Assembly: GCF_000240225.1 (NCBI RefSeq)
Contig: NZ_AGUD01000057.1
Location: 1-34,863 of the forward strand
DNA length: 34,863 nt
Direction: 5' to 3'
Source: Patulibacter medicamentivorans
GTDB taxonomy: Bacteria; Actinomycetota; Thermoleophilia; Solirubrobacterales; Solirubrobacteraceae
Positions 21,919 through 32,144 of this stretch are shown here, in pieces. The position numbers and the translations under genes are program-made. Position 1 is the first letter of the stretch. Each line of letters opens with the position of its first letter. The notes under the pieces were generated by a model, which saw nothing but the letters and a program-made list of their open reading frames with translations, was not told the DNA's origin and searched no databases.

Positions 21919-22487
21919 CAGGCGAGGAACTCGAGGATCTCGGCCACGGCGCGCCGGTCGGGCGTGCGGACCTCCTGGCGCAGCGGGCCCAGGTGGATCA
22001 GGCCGAGGACCTGCTCGCCCTCGGGCACGCCCGCGGCCGCGCGACCGGCCGGCTCCAGCAGCACCGCCGGCGTGCGCCAGTAGGCGGCCAGGCCTCGTGC
22101 GTGGGCCGCCAGCAGCAGCCCGTAGACCGCGGCGGCGGTCGCGTCGCGATCCTCCAGCGCCACCCGCGGATCGGGGTCCTCGACGACCGAGGCGACGATC
22201 AGCGTCGGCGCGCGGTCGAGCTTGCCGGCGGCGTCGGCCGGCGACGCGTCCTTGAGCGCCTGCAGCGCCCGCGGGCCGAGGACCCGGAAGCGCCACGGCT
22301 CGGTCAGGTGGTGGTTGGGCGCCCAGCGGGCCAGCTCGACGAGCTCGCGGACCGTCTCGGGATCGACCGGCTCGGGTCCGTAGACCTTGTGCGTCCGGCG
22401 GGTCCTGATCGCCTGCTCGAGGCTCAGCGACGGCGCGCCCTCGCCGCTCGCCGCCGGAGCCGCGCCGCGCTGCGGGGAGCCCGTCAC
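21918..22487 (-). CDS. Nitroreductase family flavoprotein
   Basis: A 189-residue FMN-dependent NAD(P)H oxidoreductase. The N-terminal AIRTRRTHKVYGPEPV is the family phosphate-binding RR-S/T-x-x-x-F/Y motif. ARWAPNHHLTEPWRF is the second FMN contact (A-P-S/N-x-x-x-x-P-W). The C-terminal part has a conserved Gly-leucine stretch (GEQVLGLIHLG). Substrates could be nitroaromatics, quinones or enones. GTG 22487 is used because it overlaps the upstream stop as GTGA, the coupling seen across this operon. Confidence 0.87.
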   Translation of the reverse strand: MTGSPQRGAAPAASGEGAPSLSLEQAIRTRRTHKVYGPEPVDPETVRELVELARWAPNHHLTEPWRFRVLGPRALQALKDASPADAAGKLDRAPTLIVASVVEDPDPRVALEDRDATAAAVYGLLLAAHARGLAAYWRTPAVLLEPAGRAAAGVPEGEQVLGLIHLGPLRQEVRTPDRRAVAEILEFLA

Positions 22488-23146
22488 GCCGGGTGGTCCT
22501 CGCCCTCGTCCTCGTCGTCCTCGGCGTAGAGCGACTCGCGCGCCAGCTCCTTGCCGTCCCCCGCCAGGACCGCGATCTCGAGCGTGTCGCCGTGGTAGTC
22601 GTCCGGCGCCAGCAGCGTGAAGGCCCCGTCGCGGACCGGGCAGCGGTCGACGACGGTGCCGTCCAGCTCGGCGATCGCGTGAGCGGCGCCGGCGACCAGC
22701 GGCCGGCCCCAGACGAGCGTCATCGCGGCGGTGTCGCCGTCGCCCCGCCACGCCCCGACGACCGTCTCGCAGAGGTCGATCTTCCAGTCGGGGTTGTTCT
22801 CGGCGACCTCGGAGGTGATGTCCGCCTCGCCCTCGAGCGCCTGCGGCTCGCCGCCGTCCTCGGAGGCCGGGATGAACCGCACGTGCCCGTACAGCTCGAG
22901 CCCGGTGCTGGTGCGGGTCGACACGGGGAGGAAGGTCCGCCCGTGCCAGGTGCGGTCCGGGAACCAGGTCGGCTCGCCGGGGTCGCCGACCCCGCCGGAC
23001 TGGGCCTCGTCCTCGGGATCCAGCTCGACCTCGCGGGCCGCGACGAGGAACGCCGCCTCCAGCCGCTCGGACCAGCGGCCGTAGGGCGCCGTCTCCTGCG
23101 GCGGCTCGGCCGCGTAGCGGGGCAGGAAGCGCTCGAGCTCAGGCAT
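22484..23146 (-). CDS. Acidic protein of unknown function
   Basis: A 220-residue acidic protein with no signal peptide, membrane span or motif that I recognise. The N-terminus is LERFLPRYAAEPPQETAPYGRW-like. The middle is rich in Trp/Gly beta strands (WFPDRTWHGRTFLPVS, GLELYGHVRFIP), and the C-terminus ends in an Asp/Glu-rich tail. It is likely cytosolic. It heads the operon with the nitroreductase and lipoprotein. A reverse-strand TAGACT (23155-23160) ends eight bases before the ATG, so the message is probably nearly leaderless. Confidence 0.75.
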   Translation of the reverse strand: MPELERFLPRYAAEPPQETAPYGRWSERLEAAFLVAAREVELDPEDEAQSGGVGDPGEPTWFPDRTWHGRTFLPVSTRTSTGLELYGHVRFIPASEDGGEPQALEGEADITSEVAENNPDWKIDLCETVVGAWRGDGDTAAMTLVWGRPLVAGAAHAIAELDGTVVDRCPVRDGAFTLLAPDDYHGDTLEIAVLAGDGKELARESLYAEDDEDEGEDHPA

Positions 23147-23213
23147 CGCCGGGCAGTCTACGAAGCGGCGGGCCCTGTGCGGGCAGCCGGGCGCCGCGCC
23201 GCTCGGATCCGGG

Positions 23214-25173
<1,960 letters not shown>

Positions 25174-25177
<4 letters not shown>

Positions 25178-26181
25178 GCGAGCCTCACGCGCGGATCGAT
25201 CACCGCGTAGACGATGTCGACGAGGATGTTGGCGATGATGATGAAGAACGCGGCGAAGAGCACCGTGCCCTGGATCACGGGCAGGTTGCTGTCCTGGATC
25301 GCGTCGTAGGACAGCCGGCCGATGCCCGGGATGTTGAAGACCGACTCGGTGAGCACCGCCCCGCCGAGCAGGATCCCCAGGTCGAGGCCGAAGGCGGTCA
25401 CGATCGGCGTGATCGCCGCGCGCACCGCGTGGCGCATCACGACCCGCCGCCGCGAGAGGCCCTTGGCCTCGGCCGTGCGCACGAAGTCCTGGTCGAGCGT
25501 CTCGAGCAGGTTCGCCCGCATCAGCCGCGCGTAGATCGCGGCGAACGAGAGCGAGAGGATGATCCACGGCACCAGCAGCGAGGTGAACCACGCCCCTGGG
25601 TCCTGGGTCAATGGCTTGTAGGACCCCGTGTTCGGGATCAGGTGGATCACGCCGTAGCTCTGGGAGAGCAGCGCCAGCACCACCAGGGCCAGCCAGTAGA
25701 CCGGGGCCGAGATGCCCAGCAGCGCGCCGCCCATCGCGATCCGGTCGAAGAGGCTGCGGGGGCGCAGCGCCGACAGGATCCCGATCGCGACGCCGACGAC
25801 GAGCCAGATCACCGCGGCGCCGAGCGCCAGCGAGATCGTGGCCGGCAGGCGGCTGGTGAGCTGATCGGCGACGTCGGCGTTGTTCGAGTAGCTGAAGCCG
25901 AAGTCGAAGTGCAGGACGACCTGCTTGATGTAGTGGAAGTACTGCTCGTAGAGCGGGCGATCCAGGTACAGCATGTGCCGCACCCGCTCGATCTGCGCCT
26001 CGTCGGCGCCCTTCCCGGCTCGCTGCGCGGCGGGGTCGCCGGACGGCAGGGCGTAGAAGATCAGGAAGGCGACCAGGCTCACGACGAGCAGCAGGAAGAC
26101 CATCCAGACCAGTCGACGCGCGATGTAGCGCGAGGTCGGCGATCCGAGCGCGCGGAGCGGGGAGGCGAGGGAGCGAGTCAT
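25174..26181 (-). CDS. oppB: Oligopeptide ABC transporter, permease OppB
   Basis: A 335-residue inner-membrane permease with six spans. The N-terminal SRYIARRLVWMVFLLLVVS is standard for DppB/OppB. The cytoplasmic coupling helix is RTAEAKGLSRRRVVMRHAVR (EAA loop), which docks onto the ATPases. FNIPGIGRLSYDAI is the conserved C-terminal block. It forms the channel with OppC. It is separated from the binding-protein gene by a strong hairpin. Confidence 0.95.
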
Positions 26182-26195
26182 GTCACGGAGGGGGT

Positions 26196-26227
26196 CGGTC
26201 GGGGGTGCGGCACCGCACCCCCGACCG
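26196..26227 (-). terminator. Strong hairpin between binding-protein and permease genes
   Basis: A perfect 14-base-pair stem (26196-26209 with 26214-26227) with a four-base loop, between the oppA stop and the oppB start. Such intercistronic stems in importer operons partly stop transcription or protect upstream mRNA, giving more binding protein than permease. That role is inferred from analogy. Confidence 0.75.
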
Positions 26228-26248
26228 GGGTTTTCGTGGCTCGATCGG

Positions 26249-28066
26249 CTACTTCGTCAGCGACGTGTAGGCGAGGTCCCAGATCGAGTTCCAGGTGGCG
26301 ATCACGCCGTGAACGCCCGGACCCTGGATGCTCGACTGCGTGTCCCACAGCCACGGGATGGCCGGCACCTGCGCCGTGATGTCCTTGTCGGCCTGACCGA
26401 GGATCTGGTTGCGCTGGGCCTCGTCGGCGGTCCGTCCGCCCTTCTCGACCTCGGCGTTGATCTTCGGGTCGCTGAAGAGCGACGGGTTGTTCATGTTGAT
26501 CGGCTGGATGCCCTTGTCGGTGAGGACCGGGGCGATCATCGGGTAGGCGTCGACGAAGTCCGGCAGCCAGCCGAAGTTCGGGCAGCCGTCGACGGACTCC
26601 ATCGCCTTCACGACCTGGCAGAACTTCTGGTACATCGTGATGTGCTTGACGCTCTTGACCTCGACCTGGATCCCGATCTTGGCCAGGCTGTTCTTCGCGA
26701 CCTGGGTCGTCTCGCGACCGGGCGACTCGGTGTCGCCGACGAACACGACCTTCGGGCCCTTGTACATGCCGTCCTTGAAGCCCGCCTTCTTCAGGTAGGA
26801 CTTCGCCAGCTCGAGGTTGCCGTTCGCCGAGGCGAGGAAGTCGGCGCCGGTGCCGTTCTCACCGCCGGCCTCGTCGAAGCCCGGCGAGCCGGGGAACAGG
26901 AAGTGCGTCGCGATCTCGCCGACCAGCGGGCCGCCGCGCTGCTTGCGCATCGCGCTGCGGTCGAGGATCGCCGCCGCGGCCTTGCGGACGTTGAGGTCGT
27001 CGAACGGCTTCTTCTTCGTGTTGAGCGCGATGTAGCGGTTGCCGAGGGCGCTGAACGTGATCTGCTGCGGCGCCTGCTTGACGTAGCGGGCGACGCCGTC
27101 CGACGGTGCCGGGTCGAGGCTGATCGTGCCCTTGGTGTTCTGGATCTCGCGGGCGTTGACCGACGAGTCGCCGCCGATCGCGACGTCGATCTGGTCGACG
27201 TAGGCCGGGCGCGGGTCGCCGCTCGCCTTGCCGTTCCAGGCCGGGTTGCGGACCAGCGTCAGCGAACGGCCGGCGCTGTAGCTCTTGATCATGTACGGAC
27301 CGGTCGCAGCCTGCAGCGTCGGGTCCTGGTCGAACGGGTTCGGGGTCTTCTTGTCCTTCGGCTCCGCGTACTCGCGCGGGAACGGCGAGGACAGCGGCAG
27401 CACGAGCGCCTTCGACAGCGTCGCGCCCGAGGGGGCCTTGAGCTTGAAGACGATCGTCGTCTTGTCGGGCGTCTCGATCCCCTTGATCTTGCCGCCCTTG
27501 GCCTTGTCGGCACCGATGATGTCGCCGAAGTAGGAGGCGAAGTAGCCGTTGGCGACCGACGCCGCGAGGCCGCGCTCGATCCCGTACTTGACGTCGTCGC
27601 TGGTCACCGTGCGGTTGACCGGCGGGCCGAACTTGACGTTGTCGCGGATCTTGACGGTGACCGTCTTGCCGTCGGGGGAGACCTCGGCCGGACCCGTGGC
27701 GAGGTCGGGCAGGACCTTCGAGCTGTCGGCCGGATCGTAGGTGTAGAGCTGGCGATGGACGATCGAGGTGACGATGTAGTCGCCCTGGAAGTAGGCGGTG
27801 CCCGGATCGAGGTGCTGGAAGCCCTCGGCCGAGCTGGCCTTGAGCGTGCCGCCCTTCTGCTGGTCGGCCGTGGGGACCGCCTTGTAGAACTTGCCGGACT
27901 CGACCTGGGCCGGACCGGAGATCTTGTTGGCGGTCTCGATCGAGACCCCGCCGCCGGAGCCGCTGGAGCCGTTGCTGCTCGAGTCGTCGCTGCCGCAGGC
28001 GGTGATGCCGAGGGCGAGGGATCCGGCTGCGCCGATGGCGACCAGCCGTCGTACTGTCCATTCCAT
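26249..28066 (-). CDS. Oligopeptide ABC transporter, substrate-binding lipoprotein OppA-like
   Basis: A 605-residue family 5 solute-binding protein. Its lipoprotein signal ends ITAC with C24 as lipid anchor, followed by a Ser/Gly/Asn linker. YDPADSSKVLPDLATG and VKFGPPVNRTVTSDDVKYGIERGL are typical of SBP_bac_5 (the LA-W/DDV region). NRYIALNTKKKPFDDLNVRKA is the conserved strand-helix where ligand is enclosed. It is extracytoplasmic, and the ligand is presumably a peptide but could be another small solute. AGGAGGT lies five bases before ATG 28066, the best Shine-Dalgarno in the window. Confidence 0.94.
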   Translation of the reverse strand: MEWTVRRLVAIGAAGSLALGITACGSDDSSSNGSSGSGGGVSIETANKISGPAQVESGKFYKAVPTADQQKGGTLKASSAEGFQHLDPGTAYFQGDYIVTSIVHRQLYTYDPADSSKVLPDLATGPAEVSPDGKTVTVKIRDNVKFGPPVNRTVTSDDVKYGIERGLAASVANGYFASYFGDIIGADKAKGGKIKGIETPDKTTIVFKLKAPSGATLSKALVLPLSSPFPREYAEPKDKKTPNPFDQDPTLQAATGPYMIKSYSAGRSLTLVRNPAWNGKASGDPRPAYVDQIDVAIGGDSSVNAREIQNTKGTISLDPAPSDGVARYVKQAPQQITFSALGNRYIALNTKKKPFDDLNVRKAAAAILDRSAMRKQRGGPLVGEIATHFLFPGSPGFDEAGGENGTGADFLASANGNLELAKSYLKKAGFKDGMYKGPKVVFVGDTESPGRETTQVAKNSLAKIGIQVEVKSVKHITMYQKFCQVVKAMESVDGCPNFGWLPDFVDAYPMIAPVLTDKGIQPINMNNPSLFSDPKINAEVEKGGRTADEAQRNQILGQADKDITAQVPAIPWLWDTQSSIQGPGVHGVIATWNSIWDLAYTSLTK

Positions 28067-28104
28067 GGAGTACCTCCTGGTGGGGGTCGAACGTGTCACC
28101 GGAT

Positions 28105-29085
28105 CTACCGGCGCTTGCGAGGGTTGAGCGCGTCCTGCAGGCCGTCGCCGAGCAGGTTGAAGGCGAGGACGGTGGTCAGCAGCGCCAGGCCGGGGAAGAG
28201 CATGAACCACCACTGGTCGGGGTTCTTGGAGGCGTCGCCGAGCATCTGCCCCCAGCTCGAGGTCGGGTCCTGGACGCCGACCCCGAGGAACGACAGCGCC
28301 GCCTCGAAGAGGATGTTCTGCGGGACCAGCACCGTCGAGTAGACGATGATCGGCGCCACCAGGTTCGGCACCAGGTGGCGGAGCATGATCCGCCACGGCG
28401 AGGCGCCGATCGACTGGGCGGCGAGGACGAACTCCTTCTCGCGCAGGGACAGCACCTGTCCGCGCACGATCCTCGCGATGTAGGGGAAGCCGGCGATCGC
28501 GATGATCAGGACGACGACCGGGACGCCCGGGGTGATCAGCCCGCCGAGGCAGCCGTTGCCGATGCTGCAGGCCGAGGCCAGGCCGATGCCCAGCATCAGG
28601 ATCGGGAACGCCAGCAGGACGTCGAGCATCCGCGACACGATCGCGTCGACCCAGCCGCGGAAGTAGCCGGCGATCACGCCGACGAGCGTCCCGAAGACCA
28701 CCGAGAGGGCGGTCGAGAGCAGGGCGACCGAGAGCGAGATCCGCGCGCCGTAGATGACCCGGCTGGCGACATCGCGGCCGAGCTGGTCGACGCCGAGCGG
28801 GTTGGCGCCGGTCGGCCCCGTCGGCTGGCCGAACTCGTCGACCGCGTTGGAGTTCTGGAAGTCCGGGGCCGGGAGCCCGAAGAGCTTGACGATCAGCGGC
28901 GCCAGGATCGCGATCGCGATCAGGCCGACGACGACCCAGAGGCTGACGACCGCGACCCGGTCGCGCTTCAGCCGGGCCCACATCAGCTGCCGCTGCGATC
29001 GGGCGACCGGTCCGGACTCCGCTGGCCCTGCGGGGACGACGGCGGATGGGTCCGGGCCGGGGTCGGCCGCGATCGAGGTGCTCAT
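28105..29085 (-). CDS. oppC: Oligopeptide ABC transporter, permease OppC
   Basis: A 326-residue permease. It has a long cytoplasmic N-terminus (residues 1-35), then LKRDRVAVVSLWVVVGLI (OppC_N domain) and the outer-loop ANPLGVDQLGRDVASRVIYG block diagnostic of OppC/DppC. Five further spans follow, and the coupling loop AAQSIGASPWRIMLRHLVP. The N-terminal domain and this block separate it from OppB. It is the first gene of the operon, which is unusual, since the binding protein or OppB is more often first. Confidence 0.94.
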   Translation of the reverse strand: MSTSIAADPGPDPSAVVPAGPAESGPVARSQRQLMWARLKRDRVAVVSLWVVVGLIAIAILAPLIVKLFGLPAPDFQNSNAVDEFGQPTGPTGANPLGVDQLGRDVASRVIYGARISLSVALLSTALSVVFGTLVGVIAGYFRGWVDAIVSRMLDVLLAFPILMLGIGLASACSIGNGCLGGLITPGVPVVVLIIAIAGFPYIARIVRGQVLSLREKEFVLAAQSIGASPWRIMLRHLVPNLVAPIIVYSTVLVPQNILFEAALSFLGVGVQDPTSSWGQMLGDASKNPDQWWFMLFPGLALLTTVLAFNLLGDGLQDALNPRKRR

Positions 29086-29147
29086 GTGGTGAGGAGTCCT
29101 GGAGGGGGACGTAGGGCACGTCCGACGTGACGGCCGTCAGCGGCCGC

Positions 29148-29184
29148 TTCACGTGGCTCGTGAACCAATCGTGAATCGACTCTA
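29148..29184 (-). promoter_or_regulatory. Candidate promoter and operator of the oligopeptide importer operon
   Basis: Read on the minus strand, TAGAGT (29184-29179) is a -10-like box about 95 bases before oppC. Just after it lie TTCACGA copies at 29175-29169 and 29164-29158, 11 bases apart. TTCACG-N5-CGTGAA (29148-29164) makes an inverted repeat with the second. A regulator bound there would sit on the transcript start. No good -35 is visible. Confidence 0.42.
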
Positions 29185-29322
29185 CAGATGCCCCGGATGA
29201 CGGTGAGGTTTCCTGACCAAGAACGACCGTGCGCGATTGTCCAAGCGGACAACGGCGCTCGCGAAGGCCCTGTGCCACGCGTGCGCGAAACGTTTGAGCG
29301 ACTGGCCGGAGGGCCCGCGGGA

Positions 29323-29339
29323 CGGCGCTTGCAGCGTCG
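29323..29339 (-). terminator. Hairpin after the deacylase gene
   Basis: CGGCGCT (29323-29329), loop TGC, AGCGTCG (29333-29339), seven pairs with one wobble on the plus strand. It is flanked by two copies of GCCGGAGGGCCC at 29305 and 29339. It probably ends the four-gene operon above. Confidence 0.45.
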
Positions 29340-29360
29340 CCGGAGGGCCCCCGCGGAGGC

Positions 29361-29786
29361 TCAGCTGGACTCCCGTTCGACCATGACGGTGACCGGACCG
29401 TCGCCGGCCGAGAGCACGGTCATGTCGGCGCCGAAGACGCCGCGCGCGGCGCCGATCCGGGTGCAGAAGCGCTCGTAGAGCGGCTCGGCGATCGGCCCCG
29501 GCGCGGCCCGCGACCAGGACGGCCGCGTGCCGCGGCGGGTGTCGCCGTAGAGCGTGAACTGGCTGACGCAGAGGACCTGCCGCTCGCCGAGCGGTTCGTC
29601 CATCCGCCCGTCGGCCCCGGCGAACAGCCGCAGGCTCGCGACCTTGTCGGCGACCCAGTCGCAGGTCGCCTCGTCGTCGTCGCGGGCGACGCCGAGCAGC
29701 ACCAGCAGCCCGGGCCCGATCGAGGAGACCTCGCGGCCGTCGACGTGGACGGCGGCCGAGCTGACCCGTTGGACGAGAGCGCGCAC
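29361..29786 (-). CDS. dtd: D-aminoacyl-tRNA deacylase
   Basis: A 141-residue cytosolic proofreading enzyme that hydrolyses D-amino acids (and glycine mischarged on tRNA-Ala) from tRNA. It begins VRALVQRVSSAAVHVDG. It contains CVSQFTLYGDTRRGTRPSW (the SQF-T motif) and ends GDGPVTVMVERE (the cross-subunit GP motif). Together these are the two catalytic signatures of DTD. GTG 29786 gives the family's usual length. A longer frame upstream is sequence inside the neighbour. It lies 62 bases after the AEC transporter gene. Confidence 0.95.
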   Translation of the reverse strand: MRALVQRVSSAAVHVDGREVSSIGPGLLVLLGVARDDDEATCDWVADKVASLRLFAGADGRMDEPLGERQVLCVSQFTLYGDTRRGTRPSWSRAAPGPIAEPLYERFCTRIGAARGVFGADMTVLSAGDGPVTVMVERESS

Positions 29787-29848
29787 CGGCCGAGGGTGAC
29801 CGATCTCGCGGTCCGGCGGTCGGCCGGTCGCCCCGCTCGCGCCGGGCC

Positions 29849-30781
29849 TCAGATCCCGGCGACCGCGACGACGACGGCCCCGAGCGTCACCAGCGCCGTG
29901 GTCCAGACGATCGCGCCGGCGATCGGGCGCAGGTCGAGGTCGAAGCGGTGCGCCACCAGCATCCCGTTGAGGCCGGTCGGCGCGATCGCCTGCAGCAGCA
30001 TGCCGTCGGGCAGGTCGAGCAGCGCCAGCGAGACCGCCAGCACCAGCGCCGGCGCGACCACCAGCCGCAGCAGCACGACCACGGCGATCTCGCGGGTGAA
30101 GCGCGGCGGCAGCACCGGCACGCCGTGCTCGGCCTCGGCGGCGAGCTGGATCCCGACCACCAGGAAGCCCAGCGGCAGCAGCACGACCACGACGTCCTGG
30201 GCGATCTCGTAGGCCCAGCCCGGCGCGTCGAACGGCAGCACCAGGCCGAGCACCGACGCCCACAGCAGCGGGTTGCGGAGGAAGGCGGCGAGGCGCTCGC
30301 CGCGCGCGTCGCCGCCGCTGCCGACCGTCGGGCTGAAGGCCGCGCCGATCGCGAAGGCGACCGCGAAGAACATCGGGCCGCTGACGAAGCTGTCCCACGC
30401 GACCGCGTTGCCCAACTGGTCGCCCCCGAGCGTCGCGCGCGTGAACGGCAGGCCGAAGTAGCCGGTGTTGGCCAGCACCACGGCCAGGATCAGGCCGCCG
30501 GTGGCCGGTCGCGACAGGCGCAGCAGCCGGGTCGCCGCCAGCCAGGCGAGGGCGCCGACCACGGCCAGCACCGCATAGGCGGTGACGACCCCGCCGACCA
30601 CCGCGCCGTCGACGTGCAGCCGCGAGACCAGGACGAAGTAGACCGGCGGCAGGACCCACAGCAGCATCACCTGCATCACCGACCGCGACCCGCGCTCGGC
30701 CGCGCCGTGCCAGCGACGCTCCGCGAGGACCCCGGCGAGGGTCGCCGCGACCATCGCGGCGACGAGGACCGGCAGGCTCAT
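29849..30781 (-). CDS. AEC (auxin efflux carrier-like) family transporter
   Basis: A 310-residue membrane protein with about ten spans. LAVVLANTGYFGLPFTRATLG matches the conserved N-x-G-x-x-GLP motif of the AEC family in the first half. The second-half repeat has IAPTGLNGMLVAHRF. Bacterial members move malate, malonate or related organic anions. The substrate is not inferable here. ATG 30781 lies 22 bases after the acetyltransferase stop. Confidence 0.88.
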   Translation of the reverse strand: MSLPVLVAAMVAATLAGVLAERRWHGAAERGSRSVMQVMLLWVLPPVYFVLVSRLHVDGAVVGGVVTAYAVLAVVGALAWLAATRLLRLSRPATGGLILAVVLANTGYFGLPFTRATLGGDQLGNAVAWDSFVSGPMFFAVAFAIGAAFSPTVGSGGDARGERLAAFLRNPLLWASVLGLVLPFDAPGWAYEIAQDVVVVLLPLGFLVVGIQLAAEAEHGVPVLPPRFTREIAVVVLLRLVVAPALVLAVSLALLDLPDGMLLQAIAPTGLNGMLVAHRFDLDLRPIAGAIVWTTALVTLGAVVVAVAGI

Positions 30782-30803
30782 CCCGCGGCGGCGAGCGATC
30801 GAC

Positions 30804-31274
30804 TCACGGGCGGCGACGGCGGCGCGGCGGCACCACGGCCTGGACCATCCAGACGTGCGGGATGCCGGCCTCGTCGAAGACCTCGCCGACCTCCTGGTAC
30901 CCGGCCTTGCGGTACAGGGCCGCGGCCTCGACCTGCGCGGCCAGCCGCAGCTCCTCGGCCCGCTGGTCGAGCGCGTACTCGTAGGCGCGCTGCAGCAGCC
31001 GCGAGGCGATCCCGCGCCCGCGCCACGCGCGCTCGACCGCGACCCGGCCGACCTTGATCGTGCCGCCGTCGGCGACCAGCCGCATCGTCGCCACGACCGT
31101 GCCGTCCGGAGTCACGGCGACCGCGTGGCGGGCGACGTCGTCGTGCTGGTCGACCTCGAGCTCGCGCGGGACCCCCTGCTCGTCGCAGAAGACGCGGATC
31201 CGCAGGTCGAGCGCGGCCCGCAGGTCGCGGGCGTCGCGCACCCAGCGCAGGCTGATCGGACCGGGCGTGCTCAT
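30804..31274 (-). CDS. GNAT family N-acetyltransferase
   Basis: A 156-residue GNAT fold protein. LRIRVFCDEQGVPRELEVDQHDD is the N-terminal strand-helix typical of the ElaA-like group. IKVGRVAVERAWRGRGIASRLL carries motif A, R/Q-x-x-G-x-G/A, which binds acetyl-CoA pyrophosphate. ALYRKAGYQEVGEVFDEAGIPHVWM is motif B and the C-terminus. The acceptor is unknown. The ATG overlaps the thioredoxin-like gene's stop (ATGA). Confidence 0.9.
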   Translation of the reverse strand: MSTPGPISLRWVRDARDLRAALDLRIRVFCDEQGVPRELEVDQHDDVARHAVAVTPDGTVVATMRLVADGGTIKVGRVAVERAWRGRGIASRLLQRAYEYALDQRAEELRLAAQVEAAALYRKAGYQEVGEVFDEAGIPHVWMVQAVVPPRRRRRP

Positions 31275-31930
31275 CGGCTCGGCCTCCCGACCGACTGGAG
31301 GCCGCCGTTCGCCCCGGGCGCGGGACGGGCCCCGGCGTAGCGCCGCAGGTCGCGCTCGAAGTCGGCGAGGCTCGTGTAGACGCCCTGCTTGACCTGGACG
31401 ATGTCGCCCTTGGCGTCGAGGAAGATCGTCGACGGGTAGGTGACGTTCGCCTCGAGCGCCGAGGCGATCTGCTCGTCCGGGTCGCGGACGTGGGGGTAGA
31501 GCGTCGGCTCGCGGCGCAGGAAGCGGCGGGCGTCCGCCGGCTCGTCGCCGCTGTTGAGCCCGACGAAGGCGACGCGCGACCCGTGGTCGGCGGCGGCCCG
31601 GCGCAGGATCGGGAACTCGGTCCGGCAGGGGCCGCACCACGAGGCCCACTTGTTGATCACGACCGGGTGCCCGCGCAGGCGACGGACGAGCGCCACGAAC
31701 TCGTCGCCGTTCACGCGCAGCAGCGCGTCGCCGTCGGCGTAGAGCCGCCGCAGCGCGGCCGGGGCGCCGCGGACCTGCTGGCGCGCGTCGGCCACGGAGG
31801 GCACGCGATCGGGCCGGCGAACCGCCCCGTCGCCCCCACCCTGCGCGAGCCCGATCGCCGTCACGACGACGATCGCGACCACCACGGCGGTGGCCGCCAG
31901 GGCGCGTCGAGACGGACGGCGGAGGCGCAC
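31271..31930 (-). CDS. TlpA-like membrane-anchored thiol:disulfide protein
   Basis: A 219-residue protein. One N-terminal span (ALAATAVVVAIVVVTAIGLA) anchors a thioredoxin-fold domain outside the membrane. The active site is WASWCGPCRTEFP, with C99 and C102, and the cis-Pro region is VTYPSTIFLDAKGDIV. These are AhpC-TSA/Redoxin features of ResA/TlpA proteins that reduce disulfides during cytochrome c maturation or in envelope proteins. No cytochrome biogenesis gene is adjacent. The start is uncertain: GTG 31930 is used, GTG 31960 is possible. No strong ribosome-binding site is visible. Confidence 0.87.
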   Translation of the reverse strand: MRLRRPSRRALAATAVVVAIVVVTAIGLAQGGGDGAVRRPDRVPSVADARQQVRGAPAALRRLYADGDALLRVNGDEFVALVRRLRGHPVVINKWASWCGPCRTEFPILRRAAADHGSRVAFVGLNSGDEPADARRFLRREPTLYPHVRDPDEQIASALEANVTYPSTIFLDAKGDIVQVKQGVYTSLADFERDLRRYAGARPAPGANGGLQSVGRPSR

Positions 31931-32144
31931 CCCTGGAAGGGTCGCACAGGCGAGCCGCACCCCACCACGCGACGTCCGCCGCGCGACCGCACCGCGCCGG
32001 TCGCAGTCCGGTACTGTTCTGGTTGCCTGCACGGCTGGGATCGACTGTCTTCCCGGTCCCGTCCGCCGGCACGCTTCGTCGCCGATCCGCGTTGTGGTCG
32101 CTGCGGCGACGGGTCCTCCCCGTATTCCTTCCATCCTGCCTGGC

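Noticed and set aside
26180-28342. Open plus-strand frame of 720 codons opposite oppA
   Set aside because: No motif, Val/Asp/Arg-rich, and entirely opposite an unmistakable solute-binding protein.
29305-29356. Two direct copies of GCCGGAGGGCCC as a possible mobile-element footprint
   Set aside because: No inverted ends, target duplication or transposase; better explained as part of a GC-rich terminator region.
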